Positions 17,738 through 26,267 of a stretch of DNA of 58,918 nt are shown piece after piece. Position numbers and translations under genes: made by a program. Under the pieces are notes generated by a model. It saw only the letters and a list, made by a program, of their open reading frames with translations. It did not search any database and had not been told where the DNA came from. Source of the stretch: Dorea sp. 5-2 (GTDB lineage Bacteria; Bacillota; Clostridia; Lachnospirales; Lachnospiraceae); assembly GCF_000403455.2 (NCBI RefSeq), contig NZ_KE159725.1, positions 13,342 through 72,259 on the forward strand. Direction: 5' to 3'. Position 1 is the first letter of the stretch. Each line of letters starts with the position of its first letter.

Positions 17738-17742
17738 TGTCA

Positions 17743-18468
17743 TTATACCGTCTCTGGATCTGAAAGGAATTGATCCGGATAAATATCGCTTCCGCAATAT
17801 CCGCAGACTCCCATCCGCGGTGAATTACAAACCGGTAAAAGCATTTCCTCCCCGCACTCGTGGGTCTTTGCGCAGTCTTCGCATAACCATCCGTATCCTT
17901 CGTAATAACATTCCATACATATGTATACGGCATGCTTCTTACCGCATGTATCGCACAAGAATTCGATAGGATTATTTCTGGACAGGATCGTTAAGTTCTC
18001 CTTCTTGTTGTTCAGGATCCTATAATTTACGACCGTTATCATAAGTTCTGTAGTGGAGCCAAAATCATAGTTATAATTGAAGGTCATCCCTTTTTCCAAC
18101 ACAGATTTTAGTTTATAGTTCATGCTTTTTGCAGGTACGCCCCAGAAAATATCATCCTGCGGCATAATATCATAGTTGACCCCGTCTATTTCAAACGAGC
18201 TCAAATGCCCGCAGCATTCTACCCATATATCTCTCAGAAATTGATCTACATCCTTCAGTGTCGCCGTCTCTTTTATCTCCACATACAGCCAGTAGTTTCG
18301 GTCGTATTTCGGATAAATAGCCAGTTCAAAATATCCGCATTTTTTGCTTCCGGTTTCTTTCTCCCATTTTTTCTGACGTTCTTCACAGACTGACAGATGT
18401 TTGTTCATATAACTGAAAGTATACTCCTTTCCGCAATATTTGCATTTGCCCTTCGTACGTTTTGCCAT
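17743..18468 (-). CDS. IS1096-passenger TnpR-like / pRiA4b ORF-3-like zinc-ribbon protein
   Basis: 241 codons from ATG at 18468 with GGAGGCAGACA upstream. An N-terminal zinc finger (CKYCGKEYTFSYMNKHLSVC, with His before the last Cys) is followed by the core LKDVDQFLRDIWVECCGHLS, the phrase I associate with the family named IS1096 element passenger TnpR or plasmid pRiA4b ORF-3. The C-terminus has several CxxC pairs (CDTCGK, CMEC, CEDC, CGYCG). No enzymatic function is established. It abuts and seems to have replaced the end of the DUF262 gene upstream, whose frame runs into it, suggesting recombination at about 18490. Confidence 0.7.
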   Translation of the reverse strand: MAKRTKGKCKYCGKEYTFSYMNKHLSVCEERQKKWEKETGSKKCGYFELAIYPKYDRNYWLYVEIKETATLKDVDQFLRDIWVECCGHLSSFEIDGVNYDIMPQDDIFWGVPAKSMNYKLKSVLEKGMTFNYNYDFGSTTELMITVVNYRILNNKKENLTILSRNNPIEFLCDTCGKKHAVYICMECYYEGYGWLCEDCAKTHECGEEMLLPVCNSPRMGVCGYCGSDIYPDQFLSDPETV

Positions 18469-19303
18469 TGTCTGCCTCCTTTTGTACCATCATTCTGTCA
18501 TCTTTGATACTATATGTAGTTGCCATCTGAAATTCAGAGAATTTTGCAAATTTTTTGCATAAATCTGTAGCTGGTCCTTGGTATAATGCATGCCGGATTT
18601 CCTGAGGTTTTAATTCTAGCCCGCCGGTATTGATTCTTTTGAATATATTATATTTTACATTTGCGGGTGTACCGCCTTTTACTATATAAGCAACGATATT
18701 AGTCTCCTTTATTCGTCTGATAAAAGTTCTTGGGAGTTCCGTATATTTCATCCCTTCTAAATCATGAAAAAATTCCAATCCGGAAAGACGAAGGTCTCCG
18801 TCTATTACAAACTTTTTTAAAGCGGTAATACGCTGCAGACCATCAATGATCAACCAATTATCTTTTATACCGCCATCGAAATAAAATGCTGGGATTGGGA
18901 TTCGGAGAAGTAAAGATTCTATTAATTGACTTTTTTATACATCTGTCCACAATCCACTTTTTCTCTGAAAGTCTGTGTTCATATTGATCTCATTATATTC
19001 CAATCGTTCACTGATGCTTGATAGCTCCATTGTTTTCATATCAATATCTATCTTGCTTGGATCGAACGGACGAATTTCCGGCATTGGAAGAAGTGAGTCC
19101 TCGTTTTCTACCTCTGAGCCGTCATTTATAATTTCAATTCCCTTCTTTTCTGAATATGACAGCATCTCCTGGTAAAGGTTATCTGTTTGTTTTTCAGATG
19201 GAAATCCTACAAAATAGTTAGAAACAATCATAGAGCTAAGCTTCCCTGCTTGCCTTTTGCCCATATCTACCAGTAAATCCAAATCTTTTTTTTTCTTTTT
19301 CAC
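18383..19303 (-). pseudogene. DUF262 (ParB/GmrSD N-terminal-like) gene, interrupted and 3'-truncated
   Basis: Two pieces in one frame are separated only by TAA at 18935-18937. The N-part ends FDPSKIDIDMKT...NTDFQRKSGLWTDV and the next codons continue KSQLIESLLLRIPIPAFYFD, then IIDGLQRITALKKF and RINTGGLELKPQEIRHAL, all DUF262 landmarks (normally DGQQR). After SIKDDRMM the frame leaves the family and runs into the 17743-18468 gene. A GTG start at 19303 is in frame, but ATG at 19310 with an excellent AGGAG is out of frame across a run of nine A; eight A would join them. DUF262 proteins are nuclease modules of defence systems; this one is probably dead. Confidence 0.75.
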
Positions 19304-19328
19304 TAAACATGTATAATCTCCTGAAATT

Positions 19329-19589
19329 ATGAATATATCATTTAGAAATATCTTTAAAAATAATTATACTTCATTTAAGGATTTTTGTAAAATGGAACCT
19401 GAATATGCAGTTAAAATCTCTCTGACAAAACATAAACATGACAATCCGCAAAGGCCTTATTACTGGAGCCTTGTCAAGTGTGAGGAATTTTGGTATCAGA
19501 TTGACGCTGGCTGGGAAGAATCTTCACAAGATTGCTTCAAAGCGGCATTAGAATATTACCATAAATTATCCTTTTTCAAAGATGTTTAA
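19329..19589 (+). CDS. hypothetical protein, 86 residues
   Basis: ATG at 19329 is the first start after an in-frame stop, but no ribosome binding site precedes it, and TATAAT sits only about 15 bases upstream. The product reads EPEYAVKISLTKHKHDNPQR and EFWYQIDAGWEESSQDCFKA, which looks protein-like rather than random, with no membrane segment. I do not recognise a family. It may be a fragment left at the outer edge of the spmA-linked accessory region. Confidence 0.4.
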   Translation: MNISFRNIFKNNYTSFKDFCKMEPEYAVKISLTKHKHDNPQRPYYWSLVKCEEFWYQIDAGWEESSQDCFKAALEYYHKLSFFKDV

Positions 19590-19673
19590 ATATCATGCCA
19601 TTTAAAAATTCAATGATCTTTATAGCAATAGTCTTATCTTCGATAATATTCTATTTATAGAAAACGGAGAACT

Positions 19674-19818
19674 TTATGTCCTCCGCTTCCCATCCACCAT
19701 CTTACAATACACCACCGCCGCCAGCGTACTCACCGCTGTAGCCGCAATCCCCGGTCCCACGATCGCCGCCGGATTCACGCTCCCATACTGGCTCCGATAC
19801 GGTTGTGTCAAGCTAAGA
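19674..19818 (-). repeat. diverged copy 1 of the spmA 3' end plus element-end tag
   Basis: On the minus strand this encodes YRSQYGSVNPAAIVGPG onward to MVDGKRRT and TAA (19674-19676), colinear without gaps with the last 41 codons of spmA. At its upper edge the frame leaves spmA and enters GGTTGTGTCAAGCTAAGA (19801-19818), identical in copies 2 and 3. A terminator-like hairpin (CGGAGGAC/GTTCTCCG then TTTT) follows the stop. This is the outermost and presumably oldest displaced 3' end. Confidence 0.9.
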
Positions 19819-19842
19819 CTAAAAAATTCCTTATTTTCCAGG

Positions 19843-19885
19843 AGGCTTATTTCTTTCTGCACTTGTCATTGGGCAGAAAGAGCCT
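19843..19885. terminator. terminator at the end of islet A
   Basis: TTCTTTCTGC and GCAGAAAGAG, with outer AGGCT/AGCCT, form a hairpin with T- and A-rich flanks just past the nuclease reading frame on the minus strand. Confidence 0.6.
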
Positions 19886-19907
19886 AAATCTGTATACAGC
19901 AAACCCC

Positions 19908-20443
19908 TTATTGCAGAGTGACGCGTTTTATTGGATATTCTCTATAATTGCTATCAGCATTCCATTCAGCTATAGAAAGAACCTCTACTCGTTCTATCAA
20001 TTTTTTACCTTTTCCTATATTATTTTGAAGAACAAAAGGCAATTCTGTTTTTAATCTGTCTCGCAGCCTTTTTCTGGTAGTCGCGTCTCCATTCGGATAT
20101 TCAAGAATATATATATATACTGAATGGGTTTATCTTTTTCTAACAATCTCAAATAATGTAGAGAGTCATAAAATTTTCGTGTTGCAATAGATATTTTCTT
20201 TTCTTCCATTGGATGAAATGCATTAGGATTCTCAGCATTTTCAATACATGCATTCTTATATTCTACCATAAGGATATGAGTAGCATTTTCGATCAAAAAA
20301 TCAACGTCATTTATGTGTATTCCTGCGTTATGGTAATCTTCATGCATTTTATCGGTCGCCCATACGGCGGTTCTACAGTCAATACTGTATGCACCGTTTT
20401 CTTCTATAAATATATTTTCCATAGATTTTTCCTCATAACTCAT
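19908..20443 (-). pseudogene. PD-(D/E)XK nuclease-like gene, frameshifted at a TA repeat (islet A)
   Basis: The intact 5' part contains DVDFLIENATHILMVEYKNA, a D...ExK arrangement as in PD-(D/E)XK nucleases. It ends early at TAA 20051-20053. In another frame the protein continues ILEYPNGDATTRKRLRDRLK to IKRVTLQ and TAA at 19908-19910. The switch falls at an alternating AT tract at 20107-20119; removing one TA restores a protein of about 171 residues. ATG 20422 (GAGG 8 bases upstream) is the best start; ATG 20443 overlaps the ATPase stop. The overlap with the ATPase gene implies a two-gene unit. It may be switched off by slippage rather than dead. Confidence 0.7.
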
Positions 20444-21530
20444 ACACTTCGTCAAGAAGATTATTATCTGCGATCATAATATGATTATGTTCAATATCTC
20501 CCATCCTATAAGCAGACTGACTGTATACTGCATCGTTATCGTCATCCATCCATGGCGCTGTCTTTTTCATTTTATCTGATAATGAGTTTTGACCTCTATA
20601 TAGATTATGAAATACCACCTGTTCTTTCGATGTACGTCGTACTTCTAAATATTTTGCAAAATTATAACTGTGCGTCGCTACAAAAATCTGAGTTCCATTA
20701 TTTTGTAATTCCAACAAAATATCTGCCACAAGAGGATACAATTCAGGATTTAAATTTGCTTCTGGTTCATCCCACAAAAAGATTGTTCCTTTTTCTAAAA
20801 GACCGTTTCGTATCAATTTCCAGAGCAGGCCTAATTTGCGCAAGCCCTCTGCCTCTAATGAAAAATCCACTTTTCGGCCGTCTTTTTTTAACGTATAGAA
20901 AGAATCATTTTCCAAAATAACCGTTCCGTCAATGACAGCGCTGATCTTATCAAGAATTTTATTCATAATGGCTGAAACTTCCCGTGTCTCCGGCAAAGAA
21001 GCATTTACAATAATATCTATCTGTGTTCCGTCAAAAGGCATATTATATTTTTGGTTCAGTGCAAGAAATCCCTTGGTATGAGACAACATTTCTGTTGTAG
21101 GAATAAATACAGACTGTATATCCAGCCCAAGCCATTGATCATAATTGAATATGCCTTTATGCGAAAGACTATCTTCAAAACTATGCGTACCATCTGACAC
21201 TTTATAATAACAATAATCTTCTTTGTTTTCTGTATTCTTTAAATCATCACTGTCTTTCAGGCTGTTTGAAAAAAATTGTACCAGTTTTTTTGTTTTTCCC
21301 TGATCCGTCCGTTTGATTGACCACTGTGTTGCCGCATAGATCATTTTTAGAATAGTGGTCTTTCCAACTCCGTTTTCACCAATCAGAACATTGATTCCTT
21401 CACCAAATTCCATTTTGAACCCATCATTAAATGAATCGCCCTCCTTTATTTCCTTAATATTGGCATTCTTATTTCTCCAATGGCGCTTAAATACCATTAC
21501 GTTCAAAATCTCAATTGTTTTAATAGCCAT
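20433..21530 (-). CDS. AAA-family (ABC-like/OLD-like) ATPase, defence type (islet A)
   Basis: 365 codons from ATG 21530 with GGAGGTGAT ideally placed; an upstream TTG at 21548 lies before that site. Walker A is LIGENGVGKTTILKM near residue 60, Walker B is IFLWDEPEANLNPELYPLVA, and the switch histidine is in IFVATHSYNFAKYL. This is the AAA_21/AAA_15 layout found in many two-gene phage defence systems where an ATPase controls a nuclease. The 3' end overlaps the nuclease-like gene. It is AT-rich with its own promoter and no host-type neighbours. Assignment to a named system is not possible from motifs alone. Confidence 0.85.
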   Translation of the reverse strand: MAIKTIEILNVMVFKRHWRNKNANIKEIKEGDSFNDGFKMEFGEGINVLIGENGVGKTTILKMIYAATQWSIKRTDQGKTKKLVQFFSNSLKDSDDLKNTENKEDYCYYKVSDGTHSFEDSLSHKGIFNYDQWLGLDIQSVFIPTTEMLSHTKGFLALNQKYNMPFDGTQIDIIVNASLPETREVSAIMNKILDKISAVIDGTVILENDSFYTLKKDGRKVDFSLEAEGLRKLGLLWKLIRNGLLEKGTIFLWDEPEANLNPELYPLVADILLELQNNGTQIFVATHSYNFAKYLEVRRTSKEQVVFHNLYRGQNSLSDKMKKTAPWMDDDNDAVYSQSAYRMGDIEHNHIMIADNNLLDEVYEL

Positions 21531-21571
21531 CGCATCACCTCCAGACAAATTTTATTTCATTTTCTATTCGT

Positions 21572-21600
21572 ATTATACCCTGTTCCTGCATTTTTGTACA
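21572..21600 (-). promoter_or_regulatory. promoter of islet A
   Basis: On the minus strand TGTACA (21595-21600) and TATAAT (21572-21577) are 17 bases apart, about 40 bases before the ATPase start. The islet thus carries its own promoter. Confidence 0.65.
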
Positions 21601-21657
21601 CGATAAATCATGATAAAGGAATTTTGAAAATGCAAAAATATAGAAAACGGAGACCCT

Positions 21658-21802
21658 TCATGTCCTCTGCTTCACTTCCATCACCTTACAATACACCACT
21701 GCCGCCACAGTACTCACCGCCGTAGCCACAATTCCCGGCCCCACGATCGCTGTCGGATTCACGCTCCCATATTGTGACCGATACGGTTGTGTCAAGCTAA
21801 GA
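21658..21802 (-). repeat. diverged copy 2 of the spmA 3' end plus element-end tag
   Basis: Minus strand encodes YRSQYGSVNPTAIVGPG onward to VMEVKQRT and TGA (21658-21660), without gaps relative to spmA. The Tyr-Arg-Ser-Gln codons differ from copy 1 (TCA CAA instead of AGC CAG) yet keep the amino acids. The tag GGTTGTGTCAAGCTAAGA follows at 21785-21802. It marks the border between islets A and B. Confidence 0.9.
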
Positions 21803-21845
21803 ATAAAAATTTGTTTTACTTTTTACATCTTCCTCTCTTTTTTCA

Positions 21846-22610
21846 TTACATCCCGGAAAATAATTTCCAAATACACATATATTCTTTCCCTGTCATATGA
21901 GAATTCACCTTTTTTGCTTTTTCCCAGTCATCTTCATTTAAGGAACATAGAAATTTTTTCACTTCATTTGTTGTAAAATCTTTTGCAACCTTTTTGTATT
22001 CATTTCCCAAATTCCCAGAAATACTTCTAGGTACATAATTCATGCGCATTAAAACAGCTTCCGGAGTATTTACGCCATGGTATATCATAGCAGGAATCAT
22101 ATCAATTTCTTTCCGTCTGTCTTCACTTAATTCTTCAAAGTTTATTCCAGACAATTTTGTTATTGCTGAAAGCCCCCATGTCCCACAATTTGCAATTTGT
22201 TTATTAATCGCTTTACACGCCCTCATCAGATTTTTAGTATCATCTCCCTCTGAAAAATAAGATTTTGCAATCTCTGCAAGAGTTTTTCCGGTAACCCAAT
22301 CAGTAGTAATTTCAGCAATATTTTTGTGTTTTTCACCTTCACCTGCAATTTCTTCTAATTGTCTCAATTCAGGAACTTTGAGCATGACACCATACAATTC
22401 TGCAAGCAAATTATTTCCGCCAAAAATACTTTTCGCATTAAACGAATCAACAGATAATTTTTTGTTCAACTGTCTCATTCCACCAAAAACTTTTTGAATT
22501 CCCTCTGGTGAAAATCCGGTTTGATCAGACAGTTTGCTTAACTGCGGATTATCAAGCAGCTTTGCCGCATACCCTTTGGCTGCTTCTAAAAGCTTCTTTG
22601 ACTTAATCAT
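21846..22610 (-). CDS. probable detached C-terminal domain of a Ski2-like helicase (islet B, third gene)
   Basis: 254 codons starting in an ATGA overlap with the helicase stop (22607-22610). No catalytic motif is seen. Phrases such as TTDWVTGKTLAEIAKSYF and IPAMIYHGVNTPEAVLMRM followed by YVPRSISGNLG resemble the C-terminal helix-hairpin and winged-helix region of Ski2/Hel308-like helicases, where the first ORF of the pair ends early. I infer a split helicase, with the two chains co-translated and probably assembled. It could instead be an independent third component. There is no membrane segment. Confidence 0.6.
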   Translation of the reverse strand: MIKSKKLLEAAKGYAAKLLDNPQLSKLSDQTGFSPEGIQKVFGGMRQLNKKLSVDSFNAKSIFGGNNLLAELYGVMLKVPELRQLEEIAGEGEKHKNIAEITTDWVTGKTLAEIAKSYFSEGDDTKNLMRACKAINKQIANCGTWGLSAITKLSGINFEELSEDRRKEIDMIPAMIYHGVNTPEAVLMRMNYVPRSISGNLGNEYKKVAKDFTTNEVKKFLCSLNEDDWEKAKKVNSHMTGKEYMCIWKLFSGM

Positions 22611-25060
22611 ACCATTTGGTCAGATTTGACAGCATTATACCCTAAGGTATTTCTTAGCAACTGTTCCATATCTGCAAGAATATCATCTAATTTATCTTTT
22701 TCATTACATAAATGAGCGATATAACAACGAAAATCTGTCCATTGATCATAATAAATCACCTCGTCTAATTCATACAGTTTCCCTTGTTTTTCTATATCGT
22801 CCAGCATTGTAACTAACCTGGATATTAGATTACCTGTTTTTTTACTTACAAATTGTGTAATATGTTCTCTATTATCTTTATTACATGCTATGCCTACCAT
22901 TCCTAAGCTGTTTTGACCAATTCTCCCCGCTCTTCCCGCTAAATTCCAAAATTCCCTAGGAGTCATATCTGTACTATATCCTGGACCACTTAAAGAAATA
23001 CTTTGTATACATACAGAGGATACAGGGAAATTAATTCCCTGTGCGATAGTGGTAGTAGCACACAATACCTTTAGGCAATTTTCTTCTGCAAGCCATTCCA
23101 TTAATTCTTTGACTTCATCCATTAAGCTAGCATTATGTACCCCAATCCCTTTATTAAGCATATGGATAAGTTCAAATTCCTCACCCATTTCGTCTGCCAA
23201 ATATTTTTGCACCAGTCGGATATTTTCTAATCCTTTATAGTTTTCCGGTAATTCCTCCATTTCATTTGCAAGATTTCTCGCCATATTCCAAGAGTAGTCC
23301 GTTGTACGCGCAATTGCAAGGCAAGTACCCATAACAGATAACTCTTTTGCCATCGCTGCTGTCATATCAGTTGTACTTACTTTGGAGTATGCTTTTCCAA
23401 AATGATGCTCTCCGTTCACCTGATATTTTCCGGAAAAATGAATGGAATCTGACATAGTTATCAATGAATCAAATTCCAAATGCCAATTTCCACGTCCTTT
23501 ACTGGAAACTTTTTCATAAACACCAACTACCCTCTCGCTTGGTTTCCAAGGCGTACTGCCAATGCTAATACTTTTACCAGATGCAATATCATTAGCCAGC
23601 CATTTTGATAATACCTCAGCATTTTCAACATAAGGCATTAACAAAAGGAAATTTGATGTCGGACAATCCATTTTTATTGCAGCTAGCAATAATTCTATCC
23701 TAAGCCCTCTTTCATGATCTTCGATATTATGAGCCTCGTCCATTATGACCAACGCTAACGGCCTCGATACTTTATCATTTTTAATAACCAAGTTTAATTT
23801 TTCTGGTGTGGACACTATTACGTCAAAACTTCTGTCATCACTTTCTAGTAGCTCACTTTCATAAGCATCAATTTCAATAGCTGCCGATAATTGTTCAACC
23901 CGTATCTTTTCATTAAAATCTTTCCTTAGCCTACGTGTGATTTGAGATACAAGCGCTTTGGTTGGAGCTACATATGCAACCCATCCTTTTTCCTGATCAA
24001 ACTGATTCAATGCTTGGAGAAGTTTAAATTCAGCCAATAACGTTTTTTCACCTGATGTGGGCATTTCAACGGCAATAGCCGTTGATGCTTGATCTAATAG
24101 TCCCTGCTCTCTGATAGCAGCCTTCTGGGGCGGAAGCATCTCGAAAAGACTTCTGTTTTTTGTTACATATTTTACAAAATCTGTGGTTCTAGAATTAATT
24201 GCCCTTGCTATCCACCAAACAGAACCGTCTACCATATAATTTGAAGCACAGTGAAGCCATCTCAATATTGTCTCAAATTCTGTGTCATTCGCACATAATG
24301 CTGCTTCAATTGAATTTTCATAATGCTTATCTAATTGTCCATGAATTGTTACCGGTTCCCCCTGCATCATATATGTAGCGAGAAGTTCTGTGCTTTTTGA
24401 TAAATTATACAGAGCAATTAAAAGGAATGCACTTTGTTGGCTATCCTTTGATTCTGTTAAAAACTCTTCTTCATAAACTTTCTGGGACTGGCGAAGGGTA
24501 GTAATTTCTTTTGCAATCTGTGATAAATCGTCCCAGTCTTTTTTTATAAATAGTTTAAGCCAACATCTAAAAATAGATTTTAGCACCTTTTGATCCCATA
24601 TATCATTAATATTTTCCTGTATCCCAGTCAAAATAATATCTTGATTATCAAAAAACCATTTTTTTAAATCATTCCATCTCTCACCACAATATGCCATAGA
24701 GCATACATGTAACACAAAAAAAATCTTAGCATTAACATTGGAGGGGATATCCATAACACTGTATAAATCAAAACAACGCCATGCCGAAGCCGAAAAAAGG
24801 ATTCTGTCACAATTATCATCCGTATAATTAGTAAATGCTGAAATATTTTCTATGGCAGGTATTTCGTATGCCAATGCAATTCTCGCTAAATAGTCTTGCC
24901 AATCTTTTTGTATGGTAAAGTTGAATTTTATACTATTTTTCATAGCTTTTTGAGTTTTTATTTTATCAATTGTATGAAAACATAATTGCCTATCTTTTTC
25001 AGGAATAGCAGAAACAGCCCAATGAGATTCTAATCTATCTAAATCATTCTTTTTTAACAT
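22607..25060 (-). CDS. superfamily 2 Ski2-like DEAH helicase (islet B, second gene)
   Basis: 817 codons from ATG 25060 with AGGAGG 10 bases upstream, overlapping the end of the nuclease gene by 17 bases. Motif I reads VEMPTSGEKTLLAEFKLLQA (family form PTSxGKT, here with GEK), Ia VAYVAPTKALVSQI, II ALVIMDEAHNIED, and VI NLAGRAGRIGQNSLG. The order and the RAGRIGQ motif fit Ski2/Hel308-like helicases such as HamB of Hachiman. About 330 residues precede motif I without recognised motifs. With the nuclease gene it forms a candidate nuclease-helicase defence pair acting on foreign DNA. Confidence 0.85.
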   Translation of the reverse strand: MLKKNDLDRLESHWAVSAIPEKDRQLCFHTIDKIKTQKAMKNSIKFNFTIQKDWQDYLARIALAYEIPAIENISAFTNYTDDNCDRILFSASAWRCFDLYSVMDIPSNVNAKIFFVLHVCSMAYCGERWNDLKKWFFDNQDIILTGIQENINDIWDQKVLKSIFRCWLKLFIKKDWDDLSQIAKEITTLRQSQKVYEEEFLTESKDSQQSAFLLIALYNLSKSTELLATYMMQGEPVTIHGQLDKHYENSIEAALCANDTEFETILRWLHCASNYMVDGSVWWIARAINSRTTDFVKYVTKNRSLFEMLPPQKAAIREQGLLDQASTAIAVEMPTSGEKTLLAEFKLLQALNQFDQEKGWVAYVAPTKALVSQITRRLRKDFNEKIRVEQLSAAIEIDAYESELLESDDRSFDVIVSTPEKLNLVIKNDKVSRPLALVIMDEAHNIEDHERGLRIELLLAAIKMDCPTSNFLLLMPYVENAEVLSKWLANDIASGKSISIGSTPWKPSERVVGVYEKVSSKGRGNWHLEFDSLITMSDSIHFSGKYQVNGEHHFGKAYSKVSTTDMTAAMAKELSVMGTCLAIARTTDYSWNMARNLANEMEELPENYKGLENIRLVQKYLADEMGEEFELIHMLNKGIGVHNASLMDEVKELMEWLAEENCLKVLCATTTIAQGINFPVSSVCIQSISLSGPGYSTDMTPREFWNLAGRAGRIGQNSLGMVGIACNKDNREHITQFVSKKTGNLISRLVTMLDDIEKQGKLYELDEVIYYDQWTDFRCYIAHLCNEKDKLDDILADMEQLLRNTLGYNAVKSDQMV

Positions 25061-25769
25061 TAGAAACAGACCTCCTCTCATGTTCTTCCTGAATAATTTT
25101 GGGAAATTTTTTCACTTCATTTTCAGGCACATAAATTCCTATTAATTCAATTGTTTTCTTTCCAACTGCAAATTTTTCTAATGCTTTTGTGCGTGCCTTT
25201 AAATCGTCCACTGATGGTAAAACATCACGGATCAAGATACCCAAAATATGTACAGCCTCTTCTCCTGAACTCATATATTTTTTAAATGCATCCGCATATT
25301 GCGTCCACAGCTTATCATTCTTTAATCTATGAGCTAAATAGTTTACTAATTGATTTGTAATCTCTTTCCTTTGACATAAATCTTCAAGCTGATGCTTCAA
25401 ACCATGTTCACCATACATTACTCCTGGTGGGTATTGTTTGTCTGACGAAGTTTTAATTTCTCCAAATAAAAAATATGTGCCGCTTTCATGTTTGTAAAGT
25501 CCTACTATATCTGCCCCCGGTAAACTGGAGCCCGGCTTCTTAATATCTCTTGTTATTCCCCATGGAATTATTGCAGACAAATTGCTTTCTGCATAAGATT
25601 GTGCGTATGCCTCCCCAATTTCCCAACTCTCTTTTTTATCCTGAGGAAAAATCTTTTCCATTATCAGCATTCTATCGAATCCTGTATCCTGCAAGCAGTT
25701 TGCTAAATCTATGTTTTCTTTGATATCATATAGCTTATCATAAACATCTGTGCAGAGTGACAATTCCAT
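25044..25769 (-). CDS. PD-(D/E)XK-type nuclease, HamA/DUF1837-like (islet B, first gene)
   Basis: 241 codons from ATG 25769; a TTG at 25811 would add 14 residues, and neither start has a strong ribosome binding site. The core PGADIVGLYKHESG...YFLFGEIKTS gives an Asp and an E-x-K spaced as in PD-(D/E)XK nucleases. The position just upstream of a Ski2-like helicase matches Hachiman (HamA-HamB) and AbpAB organisation, but the family assignment is inference. The gene overlaps the helicase gene by 17 bases. Upstream TTGTTT-17-TAATAT-like sequence at about 25898-25927 on the minus strand is a possible promoter. Confidence 0.7.
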   Translation of the reverse strand: MELSLCTDVYDKLYDIKENIDLANCLQDTGFDRMLIMEKIFPQDKKESWEIGEAYAQSYAESNLSAIIPWGITRDIKKPGSSLPGADIVGLYKHESGTYFLFGEIKTSSDKQYPPGVMYGEHGLKHQLEDLCQRKEITNQLVNYLAHRLKNDKLWTQYADAFKKYMSSGEEAVHILGILIRDVLPSVDDLKARTKALEKFAVGKKTIELIGIYVPENEVKKFPKIIQEEHERRSVSNVKKE

Positions 25770-25811
25770 TTCTTTTTTTGAATGAGAAATGCCAAATGCC
25801 AAATGCAACAA

Positions 25812-26063
25812 TGCTAGTATTATTAATTATGTATTCGTTCTTTCCCTTTGGTATTGCCACTTTTTTTCATCTACACATTTTTCTAATAGTTATTTTGCTT
25901 TTGTATAATATTACCAAAAACAGCTTGTGAAAACAATTGACATATTGCCTAAATTATATAAATCCCACAAAGTTTTATGTTCTACACAGTTCACGGGTAA
26001 AGGACTATAAGTATTGGCTTGTGTTAAAGTAGTGCTAAAAGTTTCTCTGACTTTTGGGGAGTC
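25812..26063. other. upstream region of islet B, no gene
   Basis: About 250 AT-rich bases between the islet B nuclease start and copy 3 of the spmA 3' end. They hold a possible minus-strand promoter for islet B and the short sequence downstream of the copy 3 stop. No open frame is credible. Confidence 0.5.
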
Positions 26064-26208
26064 TCATCCTCTCCGCTTCCCTTCCATCACCTTACAATAC
26101 ACCACCGCCGCCACCGTACTCACCGCAGTCGCAGCAATCCCCGGCCCCACAATCCCGGCCGGGTTCACGCTCCCATATTGTGACCGATACGGTTGTGTCA
26201 AGCTAAGA
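26064..26208 (-). repeat. diverged copy 3 of the spmA 3' end plus element-end tag
   Basis: Minus strand encodes YRSQYGSVNPAGIVGPG onward to VMEGKRRG and TGA (26064-26066), colinear with spmA. The tag GGTTGTGTCAAGCTAAGA is at 26191-26208 and extends to CTAAAAAATT as in copy 1. It borders islets B and C. Confidence 0.9.
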
Positions 26209-26267
26209 CTAAAAAATTTGATGGTTACATATTTTTTAACCAGTAGATGAGTAGGTTGAAAAATTTA

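Noticed and set aside
19803..20054. Plus-strand open frame of 83 codons in islet A
   Set aside because: It lies opposite the frameshifted 3' part of the nuclease gene, lacks a ribosome binding site and starts inside the element-end tag.
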